Below, one piece after another: positions 54,185-63,442 of a stretch of 64,000 nucleotides of DNA. Every line of letters begins with the position of its first letter. Position 1 is the first letter of the stretch. The notes under the pieces are model-generated. The model ran no database searches. It had not been told where the DNA came from and saw only the letters and a program-made list of their open reading frames with translations. Origin of the DNA: Rhodonellum sp041748555 (lineage in GTDB: Bacteria; Bacteroidota; Bacteroidia; Cytophagales; Cyclobacteriaceae); NCBI GenBank assembly GCA_041748555.1, contig JBGTDA010000131.1, positions 27,532-91,531 of the forward strand, read 5' to 3'. Position numbers and translations under genes: made by a program.

Positions 54185-55483
54185 TCAGATATAATCCACC
54201 AATCCCTCCAATTTCATTCCCCTGCTTCCCTTGATCAAAATCAGGTAATCTTCCAGTTTTGAATCCTGAAGCCAGTTCCTAAAAGAAAATGGATCAGGGA
54301 AATAGAGGGAACTTACGGGAGCTTTCGATAGGGCAAACCGTATATGGTTTCCCGTGAAACAGATTTTATCGAAGGAATACCTACCGACCAGTTCCCCCAG
54401 TTTTTGATGCTCTTCCTCCGTGCTGTTTCCCAATTCGAACATGTCCCCCAGTATGACCATCTTATGTTTTTTGCCGGTCATTTCCCCAAAGGTTTTGATA
54501 GCCACCTCCATACTGGATGGGTTGGCGTTATAGGCATCCATGATAATCAAATTGCTCCGCTTTTCAACCAATTGGGAGCGCATGTTGGAAGGACTATATC
54601 CAACAATGGCCCCTACAGCATCCTGAAGGGGAACTTCGAAATATTTACCTGCTGTCAATGCAGTTGCAATATTCCCAAAATTATAGGCCCCGATCAAAGC
54701 GGATTGATGGACTTTCTCCTCATTTCCTATCCTGAACCTGACGAAAGGATCTGCATCCTCAAAATGGACCTCACAAAAATCACCCTTTGCCGGATACATA
54801 ACAGGGTTTTCGAAACGCTTGGCCATATTGGCCAAAACAGGATCTTGGGAGTTGATGAAAACCGTCCCCTTGTTTTCGCGAAGAAATTGAAAAAGTTCTG
54901 TTTTGGTTTTCAATACCCCTTCCGGTCCGCCCATTCCCTCCAGATGTGCCTTCCCGATATTGGTGATGAATCCATGTGTGGGTTCGGCAATGTCACAAAG
55001 CTCCTTGATGTCCCCAACTTTGTTCGCTCCCATTTCCACAATCGCAATTTCCACGTCTTCCTCTATCGCCAAAAGGGTTAGGGGAACTCCGATATGATTG
55101 TTCAGATTCCCCACCGTCGCCGCAGTTTTGTATTTTTGTTTCAATACCACATGCAACAATTCCTTAGAGGTGGTTTTCCCGTTGCTGCCGGTTAAACCAA
55201 TGATGGGTATTTGGAGTCGTTTGCGGTGGTGATTGGCCAAATTTTGCAAAGCCTGCAATACGTCATCCACCAAAAAATAGCGGGAGTCGTTTTCAGGAAC
55301 TACTTCAGGTTCGTCAACTACCACCCCCGCGGCCCCGATTTCCAAGGCTGTGGAAGCAAATTCATTGGCATTGAAATTTGGACCTTTGAGTGCAAAAAAG
55401 AGATTTCCTTGACCTATTTTGCGGGTATCGGTGCTGACTCCGGTGGATGTGAGATAGTGTTGATAAAGTGAGGGAATGTCCAT
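54185..55483 (-). CDS. murF: UDP-N-acetylmuramoyl-tripeptide--D-alanyl-D-alanine ligase
   Basis: A 432-residue Mur ligase that adds D-Ala-D-Ala in the last cytoplasmic step of peptidoglycan precursor synthesis. GLTGSNGKTTSKE holds the P-loop (98-105), and VEMGANKVGDIKELCDIAEP and DAYNANPSSMEVAIKTF are further family blocks. The start at 55483 (MDIPSLYQHYLTSTGVSTDT) matches the usual N-terminus; the frame is open for 16 codons upstream. It is convergent with the subtilase and divergent from the FG-GAP gene. A relic of its last codons lies at 50290-50354. Confidence 0.93.
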   Translation of the reverse strand: MDIPSLYQHYLTSTGVSTDTRKIGQGNLFFALKGPNFNANEFASTALEIGAAGVVVDEPEVVPENDSRYFLVDDVLQALQNLANHHRKRLQIPIIGLTGSNGKTTSKELLHVVLKQKYKTAATVGNLNNHIGVPLTLLAIEEDVEIAIVEMGANKVGDIKELCDIAEPTHGFITNIGKAHLEGMGGPEGVLKTKTELFQFLRENKGTVFINSQDPVLANMAKRFENPVMYPAKGDFCEVHFEDADPFVRFRIGNEEKVHQSALIGAYNFGNIATALTAGKYFEVPLQDAVGAIVGYSPSNMRSQLVEKRSNLIIMDAYNANPSSMEVAIKTFGEMTGKKHKMVILGDMFELGNSTEEEHQKLGELVGRYSFDKICFTGNHIRFALSKAPVSSLYFPDPFSFRNWLQDSKLEDYLILIKGSRGMKLEGLVDYI

Positions 55484-55577
55484 GAGCAATTTTTGATTGA
55501 ATGCCAAAATTAAAGGTTTAGAAAACATCATATCCGAATATCTATCGTTTAATTTTAGGAATTCTAGATTCGATCAA

Positions 55578-57698
55578 ATGCGGAACCTTATTTTTCTTGT
55601 TCTTTTTATTCTCCCTTTATGGGGAACCGCCCAACAATCCTTTTTATATGACCAAGAAATTCCCGTTCAAGTCGATGGTAATTTTCTTTCCATGCCCTTT
55701 GCAGGAGGAATAAACGCCGCCCAAATACAATCCATGGATGTAAACGGGGACGGAAATGATGAACTTATCCTTTGGGATATAAATGCCCGAAGAATATCTG
55801 TCTACAAAACATCAGGCGAAGAACCGGTGGTATTACCTGAAATGGCCTACTTTTTCCCCACGGATGTGAACGGTTTTTTGGTTTTGGCGGATTTTGATGG
55901 GGATGGAAAAAAGGATCTATTTACCAGCACCCCGTTCGGGATTAAAGCCTACAAAAACATTACCGAGGCGGGAAATTCTTTCCCACAGTGGGAAGTCGCT
56001 CGGGAATTTCTGCGATTGGAAAACGGCTCCAATCTTCAAACCAATAACCTGGACATCCCCCTTATCATGGATCTTGATGGGGATGGTGATCTCGATATTG
56101 CCACCTTCAATTTCGCCTCAGGCGACTATCTGCAATTTTATCTCAATACCAGCGTGGAAAGAACCGGCTTGCCCGATATTGACGGATATGCCTTCCCTAT
56201 CAACAGATGGGGGAATTTTGAATTCTGTGGTTGTGGTACTTTCAGCTTTGGTGTTACTTGCGCGGGCTTTCCCATAGGAAGAGAAATCATTCCCTCCGAA
56301 AACCAACGAATGGAACATTCAGGGGGACATTCCATGCTTTATCACGATTTTGATGGCGACGGTATTTCTGATCTTCTGATGGGACAGGACGAATGCAACA
56401 CCCTCTATTTTTTGCCGAACAAAGGCACCAACAGCGCCCCCATCTTCAACGAATTTTTTACCGGCTTACCCAGAATCGGTACATTACCGAAGTTTCCTGT
56501 TTTCCATGCAGCCCATTTGTTCCAAAATGAGCTGATCATCAGCAGCAATTCCTCCACTTCGGCTGCCTTATATCAATCCGATTATGCCAGAAATATTTTC
56601 AACTATCCCCTTGAAAATGGTCCTTCAACCGGGATGAATAACTTTTTACAGAAAGACATGATCGATTTAGGCGAAAACTCCAGGCCTTTTTTCCGTGGAA
56701 ACAGCGGAGCGGGTGAGTTGATCGTAACCTCGAACACCTTGGTAGAAGGTAGGATTATTGGAATAGCCACCCTTTATTCGGTAGGAAATGAAGGTTGGGA
56801 ATTGGTGGAAAGAGATTATTTGAACCTTTCCGAGCTTCAGCTTACAAACATTCAGTATCAGGAATATCGAAACAGTCAGGGAGATTATCATTTTTTTCTG
56901 GCAGGCGTCGACACGGCAGATTTTGCATTTCGAAAGCAAATCCTTTACAATCGTTCAGAAAATTTTATGGAAGCCGAAGCCATTGTGGTACCCGGAACAG
57001 GTATACAGCCTTTGGATCATTTTGAATTTTTCAATTACCAAAACCGCGACTATATGCTTTTGGCAAAGCAAACGGGAGAATTGGTGATTTTTGATGTCGA
57101 TTTTTCCAATGGGGTAAGCCTCAGCCTCCACCAAAGCGAATTTCTGGGATTTGCTGACAATCCTGCCAATAGAAATTTGACTGTGCATGTAATTCCGGGT
57201 AGCTCACCTTCCCTGTATGCAGTGGATCAAAGGGGCATTTTGTTCTTTATGGAGGATTTTATGGATCAAAACGAAAAAGAGGAAGTACAAATAGCCGTAG
57301 GGGAAATGCAAACCGAGAAAACACGTTTGGGAAGAAATACCTGGATGACTCATATCTCTGACCCCTTTGGACAACAATTCGATTTGGTTTTGGGAAATAC
57401 AGCTGGAGGAATCCGGTATTTTAAAATCAAGGATACGGGCCAAACACCCTCTGAGGAACAGTTTATGGCCAAGGTTTACCCAAATCCAAGTAGCGGGCCC
57501 ATCAAGATCATCGTTTCCCAATCGGCAACGGTACGATTGATCTCTACTTTGGGACACATATTGGTGAATCATTTCAATGTACCTGCAAACACAGAAACGG
57601 AACTGCAAATACAATCACTTTCCCCGGGGTTGTATATCCTTCAACTAACCAATGAGAAAGGTGAACGGATCAGCAAAAAGGTGATGGTTAAAAATTAG
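55578..57698 (+). CDS. FG-GAP/VCBS repeat protein with T9SS type A sorting domain
   Basis: A 706-residue protein with a signal peptide (MRNLIFLVLFILPLWGTAQ). Calcium-loop-like FG-GAP motifs recur (DVNGDGNDELILWD, DFDGDGKKDLFTS, DLDGDGDLDIATF, DFDGDGISDLLMG), suggesting a beta-propeller. The C-terminal sorting domain has KVYPNPSSGPIKIIV and LSPGLYILQLTNEKG. It is exported through T9SS to the cell surface or medium; its partner or substrate is unknown. The start at 55578 is chosen for the signal peptide. It is divergent from murF with 94 bp between. Confidence 0.85.
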   Translation: MRNLIFLVLFILPLWGTAQQSFLYDQEIPVQVDGNFLSMPFAGGINAAQIQSMDVNGDGNDELILWDINARRISVYKTSGEEPVVLPEMAYFFPTDVNGFLVLADFDGDGKKDLFTSTPFGIKAYKNITEAGNSFPQWEVAREFLRLENGSNLQTNNLDIPLIMDLDGDGDLDIATFNFASGDYLQFYLNTSVERTGLPDIDGYAFPINRWGNFEFCGCGTFSFGVTCAGFPIGREIIPSENQRMEHSGGHSMLYHDFDGDGISDLLMGQDECNTLYFLPNKGTNSAPIFNEFFTGLPRIGTLPKFPVFHAAHLFQNELIISSNSSTSAALYQSDYARNIFNYPLENGPSTGMNNFLQKDMIDLGENSRPFFRGNSGAGELIVTSNTLVEGRIIGIATLYSVGNEGWELVERDYLNLSELQLTNIQYQEYRNSQGDYHFFLAGVDTADFAFRKQILYNRSENFMEAEAIVVPGTGIQPLDHFEFFNYQNRDYMLLAKQTGELVIFDVDFSNGVSLSLHQSEFLGFADNPANRNLTVHVIPGSSPSLYAVDQRGILFFMEDFMDQNEKEEVQIAVGEMQTEKTRLGRNTWMTHISDPFGQQFDLVLGNTAGGIRYFKIKDTGQTPSEEQFMAKVYPNPSSGPIKIIVSQSATVRLISTLGHILVNHFNVPANTETELQIQSLSPGLYILQLTNEKGERISKKVMVKN

Positions 57699-57899
57699 GT
57701 TAATTGTAGTTTGTTATAATTAAGGCCCTAAACCATACTGAAGAACAATAAGAATATATAATCATAGAGAATTAATAATGGGGAAAAGTGTGCCCAGACA
57801 CTTCATTTAATCTAAATTAAATTTTCGTTCCCTCCCTATATTTTACGTTTCTCCCATCACTCATTGTTTCTTATAGCTGGATTAGGATTAAAAAAAATG

Positions 57900-57922
57900 T
57901 ATATTTGACAAAATTTGTCCAT
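57900..57922 (+). promoter_or_regulatory. Operator/promoter of the restriction-modification cluster
   Basis: TATATTTG at 57900-57907 fits the TAnnTTTG -7 box. Overlapping it is the dyad TTTGACAAAATTTGTCCA (57904-57921), which has a perfect core GACAAAATTTGTC (57907-57919). It has the same TTTGAC-N7-GTC layout and almost the same bases as the site before the HTH-MNT gene, in the same orientation. Overlap with the -7 box suggests autorepression by the HTH protein. Confidence 0.65.
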
Positions 57923-57948
57923 ATTTTATTTTCAAGAAAAATAAGGAA

Positions 57949-58290
57949 ATGACTACTAAGGAATCTTTCGGAGAACACATTAGGAGGTTAAGAGAAGAAA
58001 ATGGCCTTCCTTTAAGAAAAGTAGCTGCTGTACTGGACATAGACCCGTCTACACTTAGCAAGATTGAAAGAGGAGAACGGTCTGCGAACAAGGAAATGAT
58101 CCCTGTTCTTGCAGAATTATTCAGAGAAGATATGGAAACACTGGGCTTGATTCTACTCAGCGATAAAGTAGCATACGATTTAAGGGATGAAAAAAACCCA
58201 AATGAAATTCTCAAAGTAGCGGAGGAGAAAATCAAGTATTTAAAAACCAAAAGCCATCAGCAAGGCAAATTAGATTTTGACAAGCAATGA
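57949..58290 (+). CDS. XRE/HTH regulator of the restriction-modification cluster
   Basis: A 113-residue protein. The helix-turn-helix is at about 8-62 (LPLRKVAAVLDIDPSTLSKI). A C-terminal helical part has SDKVAYDLRDEKNPNEIL and VAEEKIKYLK. It is homologous over about 90 residues to the N-terminal part of the HTH-MNT protein at 32573-33166, including the DK-x2-Y-x-L and VAEE segments beyond the HTH. It overlaps the nuclease-methylase gene by four bases (ATGA). It probably works as a control (C) protein that sets expression timing; this is by analogy. Confidence 0.88.
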   Translation: MTTKESFGEHIRRLREENGLPLRKVAAVLDIDPSTLSKIERGERSANKEMIPVLAELFREDMETLGLILLSDKVAYDLRDEKNPNEILKVAEEKIKYLKTKSHQQGKLDFDKQ

Positions 58291-61200
58291 CTATTCAGGA
58301 ACTTGTAGAAAAATATCGTTCGGACAGAGTATGTTGCCTCAAAACAACTTACAATGAAACGCAAGTGCGTAACGACTTTATTGATCCGCTTTTGAAGTGG
58401 CTTGGGTGGGATGTAGATAATAAAAAAGGAAAAACGCAATTCCTGAGAGATGTTATTCAGGAAGAATATATTGAGGTAGAAGACGAAACAACCAAAAAGA
58501 ATCCTGATTATACGCTACGCATCAACGGTACCAGAAAACTATTTGTTGAAGTCAAAAAGCCTTCAGTTAACATTTTAAAATCTCCCAAAGCAGCTTTTCA
58601 AACGAGAAGATATGGCTGGAACGCCAACCTTGGTACTTCGATTCTAACCAATTTTGAACACCTTGTTATCTATGACTGCAGGTTCAAACCGGATGTTTCA
58701 GAGAATGAGCAAGTAGCCCGAGTCAGAATTTTCAATTTTGAAGAATATGTTAATGCCTCTGACGAGATTCATCAACTGGTTTCGTTTAATTCAGCAAATT
58801 CCGGTCAATTAGACGACCTGTTTTCCATTTATGAGCGAAAAGGACAAACTTTTGATGACTATTTCTTAAAGCAAATAGAAGATTGGCGCCAAAAATTGGC
58901 CATTACTGCTATTGAGAAAAATGAGAGCCTGGATGATGAAGACATCAACTTTTTGATTCAAAGGCTGCTTAACCGGATTATCTTCCTGAGAATTTGTGAA
59001 GACCGAACGATAGAAAAGTTTGAAACGCTGAAAAATATTAAAAGCTATGATGAGCTGAAACGTCTTTTTCAAAAATCGGATAAGAAATTTAATTCAGGTC
59101 TTTTCGACTTCATTGAAGATACGCTTTCACTTAAAATTGACATTGATTCAGAAGTACTAATCGAGATTTTTAATGAACTCTATTATCCTTTAAGCCCGTA
59201 TGATTTTTCTGTTGTTGATCCGACAATTTTAAGCCAGATCTACGAAAGGTTTTTGGGAAGCCGTATTGTTCTCGAAGAAGGAAGACAACTTTCAATTCTA
59301 GAAGAACCGGAAGTTTCTGCATCTAATGGTGTTGTTCCGACTCCCAAAATCATTGTAGAACAAATCATAAAAGACACCTTGTCTCCATTGATGACTGGGA
59401 AAAGCTTTGATGAGATTAGCACAATAAAAATTGCAGATATATGCTGTGGTTCAGGAACCTTCCTTATTTCTGCATATGACTTCATGCAGCAAAAGGTTCT
59501 GGAAAAACTAATTGAAGAAAATGCGAGTAGTAATGAGTTGGTTTACCAACTGGATGAAACCACATCTGCACTTACGCTTAAAGCTAAGCGAAACATTCTT
59601 GAGCAGAATATTTATGGTGTGGACATTAATCCTTATGCCACCGAAGTATCCGAATTCAGTTTGCTTTTGAAACTTTTAGAGGGAGAAAATAAAGCTACGG
59701 TTGACAACTTCATTAATCAACATGCCGAAAAAGTACTACCAAATCTCAAAGGAAATATTAAATGTGGGAATTCACTGGTCGACTCCAAATTCTTTGAGTT
59801 TATGCCAAAGGCACTTGAAAATGACCAACTGCTACATAATGTCAAGCCTTTTGATTGGAAAATAGAATTTTCTTTTTTGAAGGAGACTAACGGTTTTGAT
59901 GCTATTATTGGTAATCCTCCATACGTACGCATACAAAATCTCGTAAAATATGCTCCTGAGGAAATCAAGTACTATCAATCAAGTATCTCCGGCTACGGTG
60001 TTGCTAAAAAGGAAACCATTGATAAATACTATGTTTTTATTCAGCGAGCCATTGCCCTGTTAAATACAAATGGGTTGCTTGGCTACATTGTACCGCATAA
60101 ATTTTTCCTTATCAAAGGAGGCAAAGCATTACGGGAGTTTATAACAACTAACAGTCAAATTTCAAAAATCACACACTTTGGGGTTACACGGGTATTTCCG
60201 GATCGATCGACATACACGGCTATCTTAATTCTTCAAAAAGCTAAAAAGACAAACTTCCAATTTAAGCGTGTTAGAAAAATTACGCCTGAATTGCTTGAAA
60301 AACAAGATGCTTTTGTTTCATACCAAACAGATTCTTTCAATACCGACCCATGGATATTTCTTTCACCAGATACAGAAAGAGTCTTCAATAAGCTTCGTTC
60401 TAAACAGTCTATTCCATTAAAAGCATTGGCAGAAATATGTGTGGGTTTACAAACCAACGCTGATAAAATCTACATTTTTGAGTCGGAAAGTGAAACATCA
60501 GATACATATAGGTTTACCAAGAATGGGAGACAATGGGAGGTTGAAAAAGAAATATGCCTTCCGGCTATTTATGACTTGTCATTTGGCTTATTCGATACCA
60601 TAGCAGCCAATGCTCGGATTATATTTCCTTATTCAGTTGAAAATGATGGAGCCCATTTATTCAGCGAAGAATATTTTGAAAGCAACTTTCCGCTTGCCTG
60701 GTCATATTTACAGGAGCATAAACCGCAATTGGAGAAAAGAAGCTTGCAAGGAAACAACCCCAAGTGGTATCAATTTGGACGTTCTCAAAGCCTGACAAGA
60801 TTTCACAACACGCCAAAACTTGTTTGGTCTGTTTTAGCAACCAGTCCACCCTATGCTCTTGATAATAATGATCTTCAATTCACCGGTGGAGGAAACGGCC
60901 CCTATTACGCATTAATTAACCGATCAGACTATTCGCTGCTGTATTTCCTCGGCATTTTATCACATCCTCTGTTTGAGAATATGGTAAAGGCAGGAGCAAG
61001 TGAGTTTAGAGGGGCTTATTATTCCCATGGAAAGCAGTTTATTGAAAACATTCCTATTCGACAGATTGATCTCGACAATACTTCCGAAAAAGAAAAATAC
61101 AACACCATTATTAAACTGGTAGAAACATTGATCAAAACGAAAGCACAACTCAAAAGTGCAGCTTACGGATCAAAAAGAACGGTGCTACAAAGAAAAGCGG

Positions 61201-61319
61201 ACACACTCTTTGATAAATTAATTAAGTATATCAATCTCTTATATGGCATCAGCGAGGAGGAATTTAGTCTGGTTATGAATGATGATATGTTCACCACAGA
61301 ATTAGCAATAGAAGAATAA
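58287..61319 (+). CDS. Eco57I-type bifunctional restriction endonuclease/adenine methyltransferase
   Basis: A 1010-residue type IIG-like protein. The N-terminal nuclease part has a PD-(D/E)xK motif with D74, E88 and K90 (NPDYTL, LFVEVKK). A helical connector covers about 170-370. The gamma-type N6-adenine methylase has motif I at about 384-392 (DICCGSGTF) and motif IV NPPY at 543-546. The C-terminal third (about 700-980) looks like a TaqI/Eco57I target-recognition domain. One chain would bind a specific site, methylate one strand and cut. All motifs are intact. The start overlaps the HTH gene and the stop overlaps the second methylase. Confidence 0.9.
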   Translation: MTIQELVEKYRSDRVCCLKTTYNETQVRNDFIDPLLKWLGWDVDNKKGKTQFLRDVIQEEYIEVEDETTKKNPDYTLRINGTRKLFVEVKKPSVNILKSPKAAFQTRRYGWNANLGTSILTNFEHLVIYDCRFKPDVSENEQVARVRIFNFEEYVNASDEIHQLVSFNSANSGQLDDLFSIYERKGQTFDDYFLKQIEDWRQKLAITAIEKNESLDDEDINFLIQRLLNRIIFLRICEDRTIEKFETLKNIKSYDELKRLFQKSDKKFNSGLFDFIEDTLSLKIDIDSEVLIEIFNELYYPLSPYDFSVVDPTILSQIYERFLGSRIVLEEGRQLSILEEPEVSASNGVVPTPKIIVEQIIKDTLSPLMTGKSFDEISTIKIADICCGSGTFLISAYDFMQQKVLEKLIEENASSNELVYQLDETTSALTLKAKRNILEQNIYGVDINPYATEVSEFSLLLKLLEGENKATVDNFINQHAEKVLPNLKGNIKCGNSLVDSKFFEFMPKALENDQLLHNVKPFDWKIEFSFLKETNGFDAIIGNPPYVRIQNLVKYAPEEIKYYQSSISGYGVAKKETIDKYYVFIQRAIALLNTNGLLGYIVPHKFFLIKGGKALREFITTNSQISKITHFGVTRVFPDRSTYTAILILQKAKKTNFQFKRVRKITPELLEKQDAFVSYQTDSFNTDPWIFLSPDTERVFNKLRSKQSIPLKALAEICVGLQTNADKIYIFESESETSDTYRFTKNGRQWEVEKEICLPAIYDLSFGLFDTIAANARIIFPYSVENDGAHLFSEEYFESNFPLAWSYLQEHKPQLEKRSLQGNNPKWYQFGRSQSLTRFHNTPKLVWSVLATSPPYALDNNDLQFTGGGNGPYYALINRSDYSLLYFLGILSHPLFENMVKAGASEFRGAYYSHGKQFIENIPIRQIDLDNTSEKEKYNTIIKLVETLIKTKAQLKSAAYGSKRTVLQRKADTLFDKLIKYINLLYGISEEEFSLVMNDDMFTTELAIEE

Positions 61320-62965
61320 TGGGACAGGTAAAAGAAAATATAAGTGCTCAAAAGTTAAGAGGTGGTTATTATACTCCTCAAGCTATTGCTGACTTTTTAT
61401 GCCAATGGAGCATTGACAAAAACACCCAGCGAATTTTAGAACCGAGTTGTGGTGATGGAAATTTTATTGAATCGGCCATACTTCGGTTCAAAGAACTGGG
61501 GATTGAGGGGGAAGACCTAAATGGTCGGATTAAAGGAATTGAATTGCTGGAAGGAGAATCACTGAAGGCCAAAGCCAGAGCTGCCAATTTGGGTCTGAAT
61601 TCCAATACCATCGTTAACAACGACTTTTTCCATTATCTCAGCAGTAATGGAGTAAACAAATATGATGTGGTCATTGGTAATCCACCTTTCATCCGATATC
61701 AAAGCTTTCCCGAAGAGCACCGGAAGTTGGCTATTGAAATGATGCAGAATCTTGGTTTGAATCCCAATAAACTCACCAATATCTGGGTTCCCTTTTTAGT
61801 CGTTTCCGCTTCCTTATTGAAGGATAATGGCAGAATGGCCATGGTGATCCCAGCAGAACTGTTCCAGGTGAAATATGCAGCGGAAACAAGGGTTTTTCTC
61901 TCTAAGTTTTTTGAACGTATTACGATTATCACTTTCAAGAAATTGGTTTTTGCCAATATTCAACAAGAAGTGGTACTGCTACTTTGCGAAAAGAAAGTGC
62001 ATCATGGAAAAGGAGTAAGAGTAATCGAATGTGAAAACCTGGAGGAATTAAAGGCAATCAATTTCAAGGCGATCAACGGTTCCAATGTGAAGCCTATAGA
62101 TCATACCACTGAAAAATGGACAAAGTACTTTCTCAATGAGGATGAAATCAACCTTTTAAGAAGATTGAAAAAAGATAAGCGGGTTATCATCTGCGGAGAC
62201 ATCATGGAAGTAGATGTTGGGTTGGTAACAGGTAGAAATGAATTCTTTATGATGAAAGAGGAGCAGGTCAAGGAATGGAAATTGAAAAAATACACCATTC
62301 CGGTAACCAGTAAATCCAATCAATTGAAGGGCATTACATTTTCTGAAGAGGATTTTTCCGTTAATTCAAGAGCACAAAATTCTATCCATTTGTTTATTCC
62401 GCCCAATGAAGATTTTGAGAAGTTGCCGAAGGTCTGTCAAAAATACATTGAGTATGGTGAGCAAAAAGAATTTAATACTGGCTACAAAACACGGATAAGA
62501 AAACGCTGGTATATCACCCCTTCCTTGTGGGTGCCGGATGCTTTTGCACTGCGACAAATAGGTGATTATCCCAAACTTATCCTGAACGAAACAGGAGCAT
62601 CTTCCACAGATACTATTCACAGGGTAAGATTTAAAGAAGGTGTCAATAGAAGTATGGCCGCCATTTCATTCCTAAACTCACTTTCGTTTGCCTTTTCAGA
62701 GATCACCGGACGAAGCTATGGCGGTGGTGTGATGACTTTTGAACCTACGGAAATTGAAGAAATACAAATCCCCGTTTTAGCTGATTTAGCCATAGACTTT
62801 GACCACGTTGATGCACTGATTCGCAAGCGAAAAATTGAAGAGGTATTGGACCTGATGGATGAAGCTTTGTTGATCAAGCATCATGGGTTCATTAAAGCTG
62901 AGGTGAATGTTTTGAGAGGAATTTGGAAGAAGTTGTCTCAACGGAGGATTAACAGGAAAAAATAA
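61319..62965 (+). CDS. Second N6-adenine DNA methyltransferase of the restriction cluster
   Basis: A 548-residue gamma-type methyltransferase without a nuclease part. The N-terminal RGGYYTPQAIADFLCQW is followed by motif I EPSCGDG (41-47) and motif IV NPPF (121-124). The C-terminal half resembles a target-recognition domain. It begins on the stop of the preceding gene (TAATG). In the classic Eco57I system a separate methylase modifies both strands of the asymmetric site that the bifunctional enzyme only half-modifies; the same division is likely here. Confidence 0.9.
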   Translation: MGQVKENISAQKLRGGYYTPQAIADFLCQWSIDKNTQRILEPSCGDGNFIESAILRFKELGIEGEDLNGRIKGIELLEGESLKAKARAANLGLNSNTIVNNDFFHYLSSNGVNKYDVVIGNPPFIRYQSFPEEHRKLAIEMMQNLGLNPNKLTNIWVPFLVVSASLLKDNGRMAMVIPAELFQVKYAAETRVFLSKFFERITIITFKKLVFANIQQEVVLLLCEKKVHHGKGVRVIECENLEELKAINFKAINGSNVKPIDHTTEKWTKYFLNEDEINLLRRLKKDKRVIICGDIMEVDVGLVTGRNEFFMMKEEQVKEWKLKKYTIPVTSKSNQLKGITFSEEDFSVNSRAQNSIHLFIPPNEDFEKLPKVCQKYIEYGEQKEFNTGYKTRIRKRWYITPSLWVPDAFALRQIGDYPKLILNETGASSTDTIHRVRFKEGVNRSMAAISFLNSLSFAFSEITGRSYGGGVMTFEPTEIEEIQIPVLADLAIDFDHVDALIRKRKIEEVLDLMDEALLIKHHGFIKAEVNVLRGIWKKLSQRRINRKK

Positions 62966-62976
62966 AATTAAATATT

Positions 62977-63186
62977 ATGAAAAGAAAACCGGTAAATTCA
63001 TCCAATTTAGCCTCTGTAGGCTATGAGGAAGAAAATGAAATTCTTGAAATAGAATTCAATCATGGTGGCGTTTATCAGTATCTTGATGTTCCGAAAGAAG
63101 AGTATGAAGCATTGATGGATGCAGATTCATTGGGCAGTTATTTTTTTCACAATATTCGTGATGGGTATGAATATTCGAAATTTTAA
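62977..63186 (+). CDS. KTSC domain small protein
   Basis: A 69-residue protein that is one KTSC domain: SSNLASVGYEEENEILEIEF, GGVYQYLDVPKEEYEALMDA and SLGSYFFHNIRDGYEYSKF. The domain also occurs at the end of some lysyl-tRNA synthetases and next to restriction genes. Its role is unknown. It follows the methylase by 11 bp and is likely in the same operon. Confidence 0.85.
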   Translation: MKRKPVNSSNLASVGYEEENEILEIEFNHGGVYQYLDVPKEEYEALMDADSLGSYFFHNIRDGYEYSKF

Positions 63187-63442
63187 AGATTATACAAATG
63201 GAAAGGTATAGAAATTCAAGGAAGACTAACTTGACTTTTATACAGACGAGGACATTAAAGACGAATTCAGGCTGATTGAAAAAAATATGAATGAAATATA
63301 GCCCAGCCCACCAGCCACACATTATAAAGCAAACTTTAACCAAAGCTTTCGAAAAATGAAAGTTTTTTAATCCTAAACTTTCCTGTAATCGGACAGTGAA
63401 TCGCACCGAAATCACGCACTACGGTAATACTTGCCCAATAAT
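63187..63442. other. Intergenic region with a possible peptide relic
   Basis: No intact gene is visible. Around 63234-63301 one plus-strand frame encodes LDFYTDEDIKDEFRLIEKNM before a stop, but it has a stop upstream and no start, so it may be the tail of a decayed small gene. A weak CTTTC/GAAAG hairpin with a T run lies at about 63346-63368. Confidence 0.4.

Noticed and set aside
63346..63368. Terminator of the restriction cluster
   Set aside because: Only a five-base A/T-rich stem supports it; too weak to list as a feature on its own.
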